In this document: one piece after another, positions 1-5,462 of the stretch
How positions within the stretch are numbered: the stretch's first letter is position 1
Layout of the letters: every line of letters begins with the position of its first letter
From: Patescibacteria group bacterium
Lineage (GTDB): Bacteria > Patescibacteriota > Gracilibacteria > UBA1369 > JAHJTR01
Direction: 5' to 3'
DNA length: 6,097 bases
Assembly (NCBI GenBank): GCA_018829865.1
Contig: JAHJTR010000220.1
Coordinates: 1 to 6,097 of the forward strand
The notes under the pieces: model-generated
The model's input: only the letters and a program-made list of their open reading frames with translations
Databases searched by the model: none
Told to the model about the DNA's origin: nothing
Position numbers and translations under genes: made by a program

Positions 1-209
1 CCGTTTTTCTTGAAAAAACCTTTTTCCTGCGCCAAATACGCTAACATATCCGGTGGCCATTCGCTGTACAGCATTCGAATTTTACTTATTTTAGCTTCAG
101 GATTAGTCACGGAGCCTTGTTCAACTTGTTTTTGAGGTAAAATACTACACCCGACAAAAAAAAGAAGCAGTAGTGATGTTACTAGTGAAAAAAATATTTT
201 TCCTCGCAT
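1..209 (-). CDS. Putative lipoprotein, NMT1/SsuA-like ABC substrate-binding protein (N-terminal part)
   Basis: Only the first 69 codons are inside the window; the gene runs off the left edge. Translating the minus strand from the ATG at 209-207 gives a classic lipoprotein signal: a short basic start (MRGK), a hydrophobic core (residues 5-19) and a lipobox FVGC with Cys21 as the expected lipidated residue. Position -3 is Phe, which is slightly unusual. A polar linker follows (about 22-40), then a stretch at 43-68 containing KIRMLYSEWPPDM and YLAQEKGFFKK. This pattern (beta strand, then 'AxEKGFF') is typical of the start of NMT1/THI5-like, SsuA/TauA-type binding proteins for small nitrogen- or sulfur-containing ligands. 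By family knowledge it would capture a solute outside the membrane for an ABC importer. The ligand cannot be told, and no permease or ATPase is visible. No Shine-Dalgarno sequence precedes the start. The lipoprotein call is strong; the family call is moderate. Confidence 0.72.
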   Translation of the reverse strand, partial: MRGKIFFSLVTSLLLLFFVGCSILPQKQVEQGSVTNPEAKISKIRMLYSEWPPDMLAYLAQEKGFFKKN

Positions 210-237
210 TTGTTTTTATTTTAAGAAGATTTGTCTA

Positions 238-266
238 AATATATCATTTATTCCACACAGAACCAA
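238..266 (-). promoter_or_regulatory. Possible promoter for the leftward lipoprotein gene
   Basis: On the minus strand, TTGGTT (266-261) lies 17 nt upstream of TATATT (243-238), which differs from the -10 consensus at one position. Transcription would start near 231, leaving a leader of about 22 nt before the ATG at 209. The -35 match is only three of six, and A/T-rich DNA gives such matches by chance, so this is tentative. Confidence 0.28.
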
Positions 267-370
267 ATGCTCTCGCTTATGTTTATATCATCTTCTAATG
301 TAACGATACGTTAAAAATGGTTTTTCGCTTCAGATAAATATAAAACTCCCGAAATTCGACCAGAAAAAGC

Positions 371-1792
371 ATGAGGTGTCCACATAAAAAGATTGAAAAA
401 AAATGTAAATATGGAATTATCAGTACAACAAAAATAAATAACAAAAAAACTGTGAATAATAAAAGTACTCTTACCGAAAATTTTTTTAAATCAAATTTTT
501 CAGGTTCGCCAAAAACAAATTCAAAAGATAATACCAGTCAAACCTTAATTCCAAAAAGTAACTATCAAAAATTGCTGGATAAAAATTCAGCTTTTTTAAA
601 TGGACTCGGTGAAAACCCAATGTATGACGCTAAAATTATCGCTCAGGAAAAAAGAAAAATTAAAATCGGCTCAAAGTGGTTAATTGATTTTGCATCCTGT
701 AATTATTTAGGATTTGATGTTGATCCCGAGATAATGGAATCAATCACTGAATTGGTTTCAAAATGGGGGACTCATCCCAGTTGGTCCAGAATGCTTGGCA
801 GCCCCGCCCCCTACGAAGAAGTGGAAAATAAATTACAGAATCTTTTAAAAGTTGATACCTGTATTGGATTACCTTGTTTAACGGTTATTCACCATTACTG
901 CATTTTTATTTTGTCGGAGGGTGGCGAAATTTTTTTGGACAAAAGATCTCACAGAACACTCTATGAAGGCGCTGTTAAAGCCCGCGGACTAGGTGCCAAA
1001 GTCACATATTTTTCAAGCGATGAAATCGGTCAACTGGAACTATTGTTAAAAATGAGTACATCTCATAAAAAAATGATATTAGTAGATGGCGTCTTTAGTA
1101 TGCATGGTCAATATGCGGATATAGGAAATTTAGCAAAGATTGCCCGCAATAATGATGCCATTTTATATGTTGATGACGCACACGGATTTGGCATGGTTGG
1201 CGAAAGAAGCGAAAACGAAACGTGCTCGTATGGCACAAAAGGTAACGCAATCATTAATCATTGCGGAGAGAATTACGACAACGTAGTTTTAACATTAGGA
1301 TTTTCAAAGGCCTACTCTACCCCTATCTCATTTATTTGTTGTGATTCCAAAACAGCCAAGTTGATTAAAGCTACAGCAGTGCCATATTTGTATACGGGGC
1401 CGGTAAATACAGCCGCATTGGCAACAGCACTCAAGGGACTGGAAGTTAATGAAAAGAGGGGAGATAAAATTCGACTGAAGATTAACAAGATGTGTCAAAG
1501 ATTAAACGGCGCGATTAATGATATGGGTTTAAGAAATGAAAACAATACGGATTTTCCAATTTTTAATTTTTATTTGGAGGATGCTGACAAAGTAAATTTT
1601 GTCTCCAACTATCTTTTTGAAAATGGCGTTTATGTGACCCTCGCCCCTTACCCAATGGTAGCGCAAAGAGATGTAGGATTCAGAATTCAACTAACCGCCG
1701 CAAATACGGAAGACGAAGTTGAATATGTCATTAGTGTTTTAAAAGATTTGGATAACCTGGTACGTATGCAGCGAAAAGACACTTTCGCCTAA
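371..1792 (+). CDS. Alpha-oxoamine synthase family PLP enzyme (KBL/SPT-like) with N-terminal extension
   Basis: This 473-residue protein belongs to the fold-type I PLP enzymes that condense an amino acid with an acyl thioester (2-amino-3-ketobutyrate CoA ligase, serine palmitoyltransferase, 8-amino-7-oxononanoate synthase). Visible signatures are FASCNYLGF (107-115), WSRMLGSPAPYEEVE (138-151), SHRT with His194 at the usual PLP-stacking position, VDGVFSMHG (238-246), the PLP-binding DDAHGFG (268-274), the Schiff-base Lys313 in GFSKAYST, TGPVNTAAL (342-350) and FRIQLTAANTEDEV with Arg438 for the substrate carboxylate. All expected catalytic residues are present. The catalytic domain begins near residue 63. 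The first 62 residues are hydrophilic and rich in Lys, Asn, Ser and Thr, without a membrane segment. An in-frame TAA at 341-343 limits the start, and ATG 371 is the only ATG before Met84. GTG 452 (codon 28) is an alternative start. No Shine-Dalgarno sequence is seen. The acyl and amino acid substrates cannot be deduced, and no acyl carrier protein or lipid gene is adjacent. Confidence 0.85.
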   Translation: MRCPHKKIEKKCKYGIISTTKINNKKTVNNKSTLTENFFKSNFSGSPKTNSKDNTSQTLIPKSNYQKLLDKNSAFLNGLGENPMYDAKIIAQEKRKIKIGSKWLIDFASCNYLGFDVDPEIMESITELVSKWGTHPSWSRMLGSPAPYEEVENKLQNLLKVDTCIGLPCLTVIHHYCIFILSEGGEIFLDKRSHRTLYEGAVKARGLGAKVTYFSSDEIGQLELLLKMSTSHKKMILVDGVFSMHGQYADIGNLAKIARNNDAILYVDDAHGFGMVGERSENETCSYGTKGNAIINHCGENYDNVVLTLGFSKAYSTPISFICCDSKTAKLIKATAVPYLYTGPVNTAALATALKGLEVNEKRGDKIRLKINKMCQRLNGAINDMGLRNENNTDFPIFNFYLEDADKVNFVSNYLFENGVYVTLAPYPMVAQRDVGFRIQLTAANTEDEVEYVISVLKDLDNLVRMQRKDTFA

Positions 1793-1821
1793 TCAAACTT
1801 ATCAGTTATCAAAATCTCTCC

Positions 1822-1850
1822 TTGCCGATATGCATAAACTTTTTTATACT
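1822..1850 (+). promoter_or_regulatory. Sigma70-like promoter of the YtxH-like gene
   Basis: TTGCCG (1822-1827; four of six matches to TTGACA) and TATACT (1845-1850; five of six to TATAAT) are separated by exactly 17 nt. Transcription would start near 1857, about 22 nt before the ATG at 1879. It sits in the 86-bp gap after the oxoamine synthase gene, so the YtxH-like gene probably has its own transcript. A perfect TATAAT also occurs at 1856-1861 but lacks a matching -35 and would leave only about 10 nt of leader. Confidence 0.55.
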
Positions 1851-1878
1851 ACATCTATAATTAATAAAAATAAAAAAA

Positions 1879-2331
1879 ATGAGAAAAATAGGATTACTCT
1901 TCGGAGCGCTTTTAGGAGCAGCTTTCGGCTTCATTTTTGCACCGAGGCGAGGCAGCGAATTTAGAAAAAGAATTCAAAACGATATCAAAAAAGGTGGAGT
2001 GGGATTAGACCCATTAAAAGAAGACGTAAAAAACATCGGCAAAGACATCTCAGATACTTATAAAGAAATCAAAGGCAGTGAAGAATTCAAAAAAATGGTT
2101 AAAAAAGGAGGAGACGAAATCAACAAAGTAGTTAAACAAGGCAAATCTAAATTCGGCAAAAAGATAAAAAAAGGAAAAAAAGAACTGGATAAAATCACAG
2201 ATAAAGCCTACTCATACGGGGTAAAAAAAAGTAGCGAGCTAAAAAAAAAGCTTAAAAAAGTAACATCAAAAAAAGCGGCACCCAAAAAAACCGCAAAAAA
2301 ATCACCGGTTAAAAAAACGGTAAAGAAGTAG
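1879..2331 (+). CDS. YtxH-like small membrane-anchored protein with lysine-rich H1-like tail
   Basis: The 150-residue protein starts with one Gly/Ala/Phe-rich hydrophobic segment (residues 4-20, containing LLFGALLGAAFGFIF), followed by APRRGSEFRKRI (21-32). This is the usual YtxH/gas-vesicle-GvpP-like layout of a helix followed by 'AP+xGxExR'. The middle (about 35-125) is a charged, probably helical region rich in KK and GK. The end (131-150) consists of KKAAPKK-, KKSPVKK- and KTVKK-type units resembling histone H1 or chlamydial Hc1 tails. Lysine makes up about 28% of residues (42 of 150). By family analogy it is a stress- or envelope-associated protein of unknown biochemical role; the tail could bind nucleic acid or anionic polymer, which is inference. 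Lysines are written mostly as AAA, giving runs of eight A's (2223-2230) and nine A's (2241-2249). The stop is a tandem TAG TAG (2329-2334). An A-rich leader without Shine-Dalgarno precedes the ATG. Confidence 0.8.
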   Translation: MRKIGLLFGALLGAAFGFIFAPRRGSEFRKRIQNDIKKGGVGLDPLKEDVKNIGKDISDTYKEIKGSEEFKKMVKKGGDEINKVVKQGKSKFGKKIKKGKKELDKITDKAYSYGVKKSSELKKKLKKVTSKKAAPKKTAKKSPVKKTVKK

Positions 2332-2350
2332 TAGAACAAAAACATAGTAA

Positions 2351-2377
2351 CCAAAAGTTGGAGCAGGGTTACAGCCC
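2351..2377 (+). repeat. REP-like unit 1 (left arm only)
   Basis: This copy carries the head GTTGGAGCAGGG and the loop TTACAG, then stops after CCC with no right arm. It is the first half of a 25-bp tandem duplication: bases from 2351 repeat from 2376 without a mismatch through 2402. A deletion or unequal exchange between two complete units would produce this form. Confidence 0.75.
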
Positions 2378-2381
2378 AAAA

Positions 2382-2408
2382 GTTGGAGCAGGGTTACAGC
2401 CCTGCTCC
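2382..2408 (+). repeat. REP-like unit 2 (complete hairpin)
   Basis: The head GTT precedes a perfect 9-bp stem, GGAGCAGGG (2385-2393) with CCCTGCTCC (2400-2408), closed by a 6-nt TTACAG loop. A further T-G wobble at the base of the loop is possible. Its left arm is identical to unit 1. Confidence 0.85.
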
Positions 2409-2414
2409 TTTTTT
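2385..2414 (+). terminator. Intrinsic terminator of the YtxH-like gene, formed by REP-like unit 2
   Basis: The GC-rich 9-bp stem of unit 2 is followed at once by six T's (2409-2414), the layout of a Rho-independent terminator. It lies 54 nt after the stop codon of the YtxH-like gene and reads in the same direction. On the minus strand the same stem is followed only by AACTTTTGG, so termination should be much weaker in that direction. Confidence 0.7.
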
Positions 2415-2419
2415 ACAAA

Positions 2420-2451
2420 GTTGGAGTATGGCTACAGACCTAAAGACCAAC
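2420..2451 (+). repeat. REP-like unit 3 (degenerate)
   Basis: The head GTTGGAG and the loop-like CTACAG are recognisable, but the stem has decayed (TATGG against ACC). The outer bases GTTGG (2420-2424) and CCAAC (2447-2451) are still complementary. It looks like an old, eroded copy. Confidence 0.5.
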
Positions 2452-2452
2452 A

Positions 2453-2472
2453 GTTGGGAGCAGGATTGCATC
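2453..2472 (+). repeat. REP-like unit 4 (truncated)
   Basis: GTTGGGAGCAGGATTGCATC shares 16 consecutive bases (2457-2472) with unit 7 (2587-2602), and both are preceded by AACAGTTGG. Unit 4 has one extra G in the head and ends after ATC, so no full hairpin can form. Confidence 0.65.
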
Positions 2473-2477
2473 AACAG

Positions 2478-2504
2478 TAGGAGCAGAGTTGCACTCTGCT
2501 CCTA
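2478..2504 (+). repeat. REP-like unit 5 (perfect 12-bp hairpin)
   Basis: TAGGAGCAGAGT (2478-2489) pairs perfectly with ACTCTGCTCCTA (2493-2504) around a TGC loop. The head is GTAGGAG rather than GTTGGAG. The inner stem is GAG/CTC where unit 2 has GGG/CCC, so both arms have changed together. No T-run follows, so it is not a terminator. Confidence 0.85.
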
Positions 2505-2507
2505 AAC

Positions 2508-2538
2508 GTTACAAAGCGGAGTACAACTCCGCTCCAAC
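2508..2538 (-). repeat. REP-like unit 6 (inverted orientation)
   Basis: On the plus strand AGCGGAGT (2515-2522) pairs with ACTCCGCT (2526-2533) around ACA. Read on the minus strand it begins GTTGGAGCGGAGTTGT, the same head as the other units, so this copy is inverted relative to its neighbours. It lies 3 bp from the stem of unit 5, giving a paired arrangement like that of enterobacterial BIMEs. Confidence 0.75.
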
Positions 2539-2550
2539 GACATTACTAAA

Positions 2551-2573
2551 CCCCACCCGCTCTATTGCAGGGG
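2551..2573. repeat. Weak inverted repeat, possibly a decayed unit
   Basis: CCCC (2551-2554) and GGGG (2570-2573) flank a segment containing CGCTC and TTGCA, fragments reminiscent of the repeat family. The match is poor and may be chance. Confidence 0.2.
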
Positions 2574-2583
2574 ATATTTAACA

Positions 2584-2609
2584 GTTGGAGCAGGATTGCA
2601 TCCTACTTC
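2584..2609 (+). repeat. REP-like unit 7 next to the purD end
   Basis: GTTGGAGCAGGAT is followed by TGC and the right arm ATCCTACTTC. The inner five pairs (AGGAT/ATCCT) are perfect; outside them come one C-A mismatch and one G-T wobble. TTTT follows at 2610-2613, so on the plus strand it could act as a second, weak terminator before transcription reaches purD from behind. On the minus strand the hairpin has no T-run, so purD has no obvious intrinsic terminator. Confidence 0.7.
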
Positions 2610-2621
2610 TTTTATCACTAG

Positions 2622-3935
2622 CTACCCAAACATCTCATCCACCATATCTATCCGCTGCTTAATCAGCTCTTTTGTCCCAATATCATTCCTATAAAAAACA
2701 GGGCCACTTACACATCCAAGCGCACTTGCCGCAATTTTCTCCGCCTCATCCAAACTATCCGCAATTCCAACAAAGGCCAACGCCCGTGATCCACTCATAT
2801 AGACTCCATCCTCCCTTTTATCAACAGACGAATAATACATTTTTACGCCTTTAGGTATTTCACCAATCTCAATTTTTTCACCTTTAACCGGATTATCGGG
2901 ATACCCCTCAGGCACCACATATTTACACACCGTAGCCTTCTTCTCAAATTCAATATTTATCCGGTCTAAAGTGCCATTAATAATTGCCTCACAAACCTCC
3001 ACAAAATCAGTCTTTAAAATCGGCAAAACATTCATCGCCTCCGGATCCCCAAATCTCGCATTATACTCAATAAGCCTAACCCCATTTTTTGTAACCATAA
3101 ATCCACCATACATAATCCCTTTAAACAAAACGCCGGTTTCTTTAAACAGCGCCTCACAAGTTTTTTGCGTAATATTATGAGCCTCCTTAATATGCTCAGG
3201 TTTTAAGAAGGGGAGAGAGTGATCCGCGTCACTATAAGATCCCATTCCGCCTGTATTGGGGCCTTTATCGCCGTCGTATGCTCTTTTGTGATCTTGTACT
3301 GCCGGCATATCAACAATATTTTTTCCGTCAGCAAAACTCATCAAGCTAAATTCAGGGCCAACAAGTTTTTCCTCAACTATAGCCCGCCCGTGTTTAGAAA
3401 TAGCCTCTCTTGCAAACTCCATCGCATCATCGTGGCTGTGTAAGTGATCTCCTGCAACTTTCACACCTTTACCACCCGCTAATCCATCAGCTTTAACAAC
3501 ATAATCGTCACCCAGCTCCCGCAAAAAATCCAATATCCCATTCTCTTCATAAAAAACCTGAAATTTAGGATTACCCGGAATCTCATATTTAGCCACAAGA
3601 TCCCTTGTAAACGATTTACTCGATTCAAGCCGCGCTACTATGCTAAGGGGCGACGCACAATGAATATCGTATTCCAAAAGGGCATCACCTGCACCATCAG
3701 CTATCGGATCATCAGGGCCAATAATTGCAAAATCCGGTTTAATTTTAGCCGCAAAAGCCTTAAGCTCAGTAAAATCACTCAAACTCCCAACCTGATATTC
3801 CTCAGCCAATTCCAAAATCCCCGGATTCGTAGCCTTGCCAAAAGCATATAGCTTCACATCCTGCGGACTTCTCTTTAGCGTCTCCGCAATTACATGCTCT
3901 CTGGCACCATTCCCAACAAGCAAAATCTTTTTCAT
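2622..3935 (-). CDS. purD: Phosphoribosylamine-glycine ligase (GAR synthetase)
   Basis: PurD joins phosphoribosylamine and glycine with ATP to give glycinamide ribonucleotide, step two of de novo purine synthesis in the cytoplasm. The 437-residue product is full length. It has the N-terminal GNGAREH (8-14), the ATP-grasp segment KADGLAGGKGV (148-158), QDHKRAYDGDKGPNTGGMG (214-232), and the metal-binding EYNARFGDPE (290-299, with Glu290 and Asn292). The C-terminal domain ends in YRNDIGTKELIKQRI (415-429). The forms GSYSDADHSLPF and RNDIGTKELI recall archaeal and candidate-phylum PurD more than E. coli or Bacillus; this is from memory, not a search. The start ATG lies 18 nt after the purF stop, in an A/T stretch with no Shine-Dalgarno sequence, and the stop is TAG. 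It is the last gene of folD-purF-purD. Its substrate is very unstable, which fits cotranscription with purF. Confidence 0.96.
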   Translation of the reverse strand: MKKILLVGNGAREHVIAETLKRSPQDVKLYAFGKATNPGILELAEEYQVGSLSDFTELKAFAAKIKPDFAIIGPDDPIADGAGDALLEYDIHCASPLSIVARLESSKSFTRDLVAKYEIPGNPKFQVFYEENGILDFLRELGDDYVVKADGLAGGKGVKVAGDHLHSHDDAMEFAREAISKHGRAIVEEKLVGPEFSLMSFADGKNIVDMPAVQDHKRAYDGDKGPNTGGMGSYSDADHSLPFLKPEHIKEAHNITQKTCEALFKETGVLFKGIMYGGFMVTKNGVRLIEYNARFGDPEAMNVLPILKTDFVEVCEAIINGTLDRINIEFEKKATVCKYVVPEGYPDNPVKGEKIEIGEIPKGVKMYYSSVDKREDGVYMSGSRALAFVGIADSLDEAEKIAASALGCVSGPVFYRNDIGTKELIKQRIDMVDEMFG

Positions 3936-3953
3936 AATTTAAGTTAAAAAAAA

Positions 3954-5447
3954 CTAAAGCAAATTTAGCTGGTCTTCATCATCGCCATCCAAATAATCTT
4001 TCTTTTCACAGCATCTAACCTCATCCGCCTTTCTAAGAATTTCTTCATTAACATTTCCTATTGGATATTTGCCCGTAAAACAAGCACTGCAAAACGCCTG
4101 ATCAGGGAACAGTTTATGTCTAACCGCATTAATCATATCATCATGCGTTTGATAAAAGAGTTTATCAGCCCCGATAGATTTACAAATCTCATCTATAGTA
4201 AGATCATGAGCAATTAATTCCCGCCTTGTAGGAACATCAATCCCATATAAGCAGGGGTTGGTTACAGGAGGGGAGAAGGAGCAGAAATAAACTTTTTTAG
4301 CGCCTGCCTCTCTAACCATTTGAATAATTTTCCTGGAAGTGTTGCCACGCACAATACTATCATCAACCAATAAAACATTTTTCCCAATTAATTCCTTTTT
4401 CATCGCATTAAGCTTGTACCTGATCGATTTCCTCCTAGCCTTCTGCCCCGGCATAATAAATGTGCGTCCAATATAACGATTTTTCACCAAGCCCTCTCTG
4501 TATCGTAATTCCAACTCCTGAGCAATTTCCAAAGCCGCAGTCCTCGAACTATCCGGAACAGGAACCACCACATCAATATCCAATTTAGCGTTTTTTATTT
4601 GCTTAGCCATTATTTTACCAAGTCTGATTCTGCTTTTATAAACGGAAATATTATCCAGCAAAGAATCCGGTCTCGCAAAATAAACATACTCAAAAATACA
4701 TGGAATATGCTTTCTATCAGTCAGCACCTTTGAATGAACTTCTCTCTTCTCATTAATAAAAATAACTTCACCCGGCTTAACATCTCTCTCAAGTTCAAAA
4801 TTCAACAAATCCATTGAAGCTGTCTCAGAAGTAAATATATATTCTTTTCGCATCGCACCGTTCCTTGAACCAAAAAGCAGCGGCCTAACTCCATGAGGAT
4901 CCCTAAATGCAAACATACCTTGCCCGGCAATAAATCCAACCACCGAATAGCTACCTATGCATCTTTTATAAACTTCTAAAACGGCATTATGCAACTGCTC
5001 CATTGTTATTTTATCATCAAGTTTTTGCTTCCCGAGTGCGACTGCAAATACCCCCAGAATCACCTCAACATCACAGCAGGAATTCATCAGCCTCTTATCT
5101 TTTTCAATCATCTCCTTTTTAAGCTCATGATAATTAACAAGGTTACCATTATGAGCCATAACAATTCCATATGGAGAATAAGCAACAAACGGCTGAGTGT
5201 CTTCAATCCCCGTACCACCAACGGTAGGATATCTCACATGTCCAATCCCAATATCTCCTTTCAAACGCGGCATATTCCTCTCGTCAAAAATATCCCGAAC
5301 CAGCCCAAGCCCCTTCTTAATACGAATCTTCCCGTCATAAGTGGTTATACCAGCCGCATCCTGCCCTCTATGCTGCATGGCTATCATCGCGTCATATATA
5401 TCCGGAGCAACAGAATCATTACCATAAATCGCAACACATCCACACAT
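3954..5447 (-). CDS. purF: Amidophosphoribosyltransferase (glutamine PRPP amidotransferase), Fe-S type
   Basis: PurF makes phosphoribosylamine from PRPP and glutamine, the committed step of purine synthesis. The 497-residue protein starts MCGC, so Cys2 becomes the N-terminal nucleophile once Met is removed. The glutaminase domain shows QHRGQDAAG (25-33), GHVRYPT with Arg72, and HNGN (99-102). The phosphoribosyltransferase domain carries the PRPP loop VLLVDDSIVRGNTSR (358-372). Four cysteines match the 4Fe-4S ligands of Bacillus PurF: Cys250 (PCIFEYVYF), Cys399 (NPCLYGID), and Cys453 and Cys456 (FCSACFTGKYP). Unlike Bacillus it has no propeptide: the upstream in-frame codons back to the folD TAA contain no start. 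The tail is acidic (DGDDEDQ). The 15-nt gap to folD and 18-nt gap to purD indicate an operon. By family knowledge it should be feedback-inhibited by purine nucleotides. Confidence 0.97.
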   Translation of the reverse strand: MCGCVAIYGNDSVAPDIYDAMIAMQHRGQDAAGITTYDGKIRIKKGLGLVRDIFDERNMPRLKGDIGIGHVRYPTVGGTGIEDTQPFVAYSPYGIVMAHNGNLVNYHELKKEMIEKDKRLMNSCCDVEVILGVFAVALGKQKLDDKITMEQLHNAVLEVYKRCIGSYSVVGFIAGQGMFAFRDPHGVRPLLFGSRNGAMRKEYIFTSETASMDLLNFELERDVKPGEVIFINEKREVHSKVLTDRKHIPCIFEYVYFARPDSLLDNISVYKSRIRLGKIMAKQIKNAKLDIDVVVPVPDSSRTAALEIAQELELRYREGLVKNRYIGRTFIMPGQKARRKSIRYKLNAMKKELIGKNVLLVDDSIVRGNTSRKIIQMVREAGAKKVYFCSFSPPVTNPCLYGIDVPTRRELIAHDLTIDEICKSIGADKLFYQTHDDMINAVRHKLFPDQAFCSACFTGKYPIGNVNEEILRKADEVRCCEKKDYLDGDDEDQLNLL

Positions 5448-5462
5448 AGTATTTAGGGTTAA

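Noticed and set aside
136..143. Phase-variable A8 tract in the lipoprotein signal peptide
   Set aside because: An eight-base homopolymer is ordinary in DNA this A/T-rich, and no other sign of phase variation is present.
1793..1821. Terminator after the oxoamine synthase gene
   Set aside because: No GC-rich stem followed by a T-run is visible between its stop and the next promoter.
2351..2609. CRISPR array in the repeat cluster
   Set aside because: Units are palindromic, vary in sequence, length and orientation, and have no regular unique spacers.
3946..3968. Terminator or attenuator between purF and purD on the minus strand
   Set aside because: Eight U's follow the purF stop, but the only preceding stem is five pairs (CTAAA/TTTAG), of which four are A-T. 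It is too weak to call, and purD has no separate promoter that I can see.
4989..5456. Plus-strand open frame of 155 codons opposite purF
   Set aside because: It lies wholly antisense to a well-conserved purF, has no recognisable domain, and is best explained by the codon bias of the real gene. The same applies to shorter plus-strand frames opposite purD and folD.
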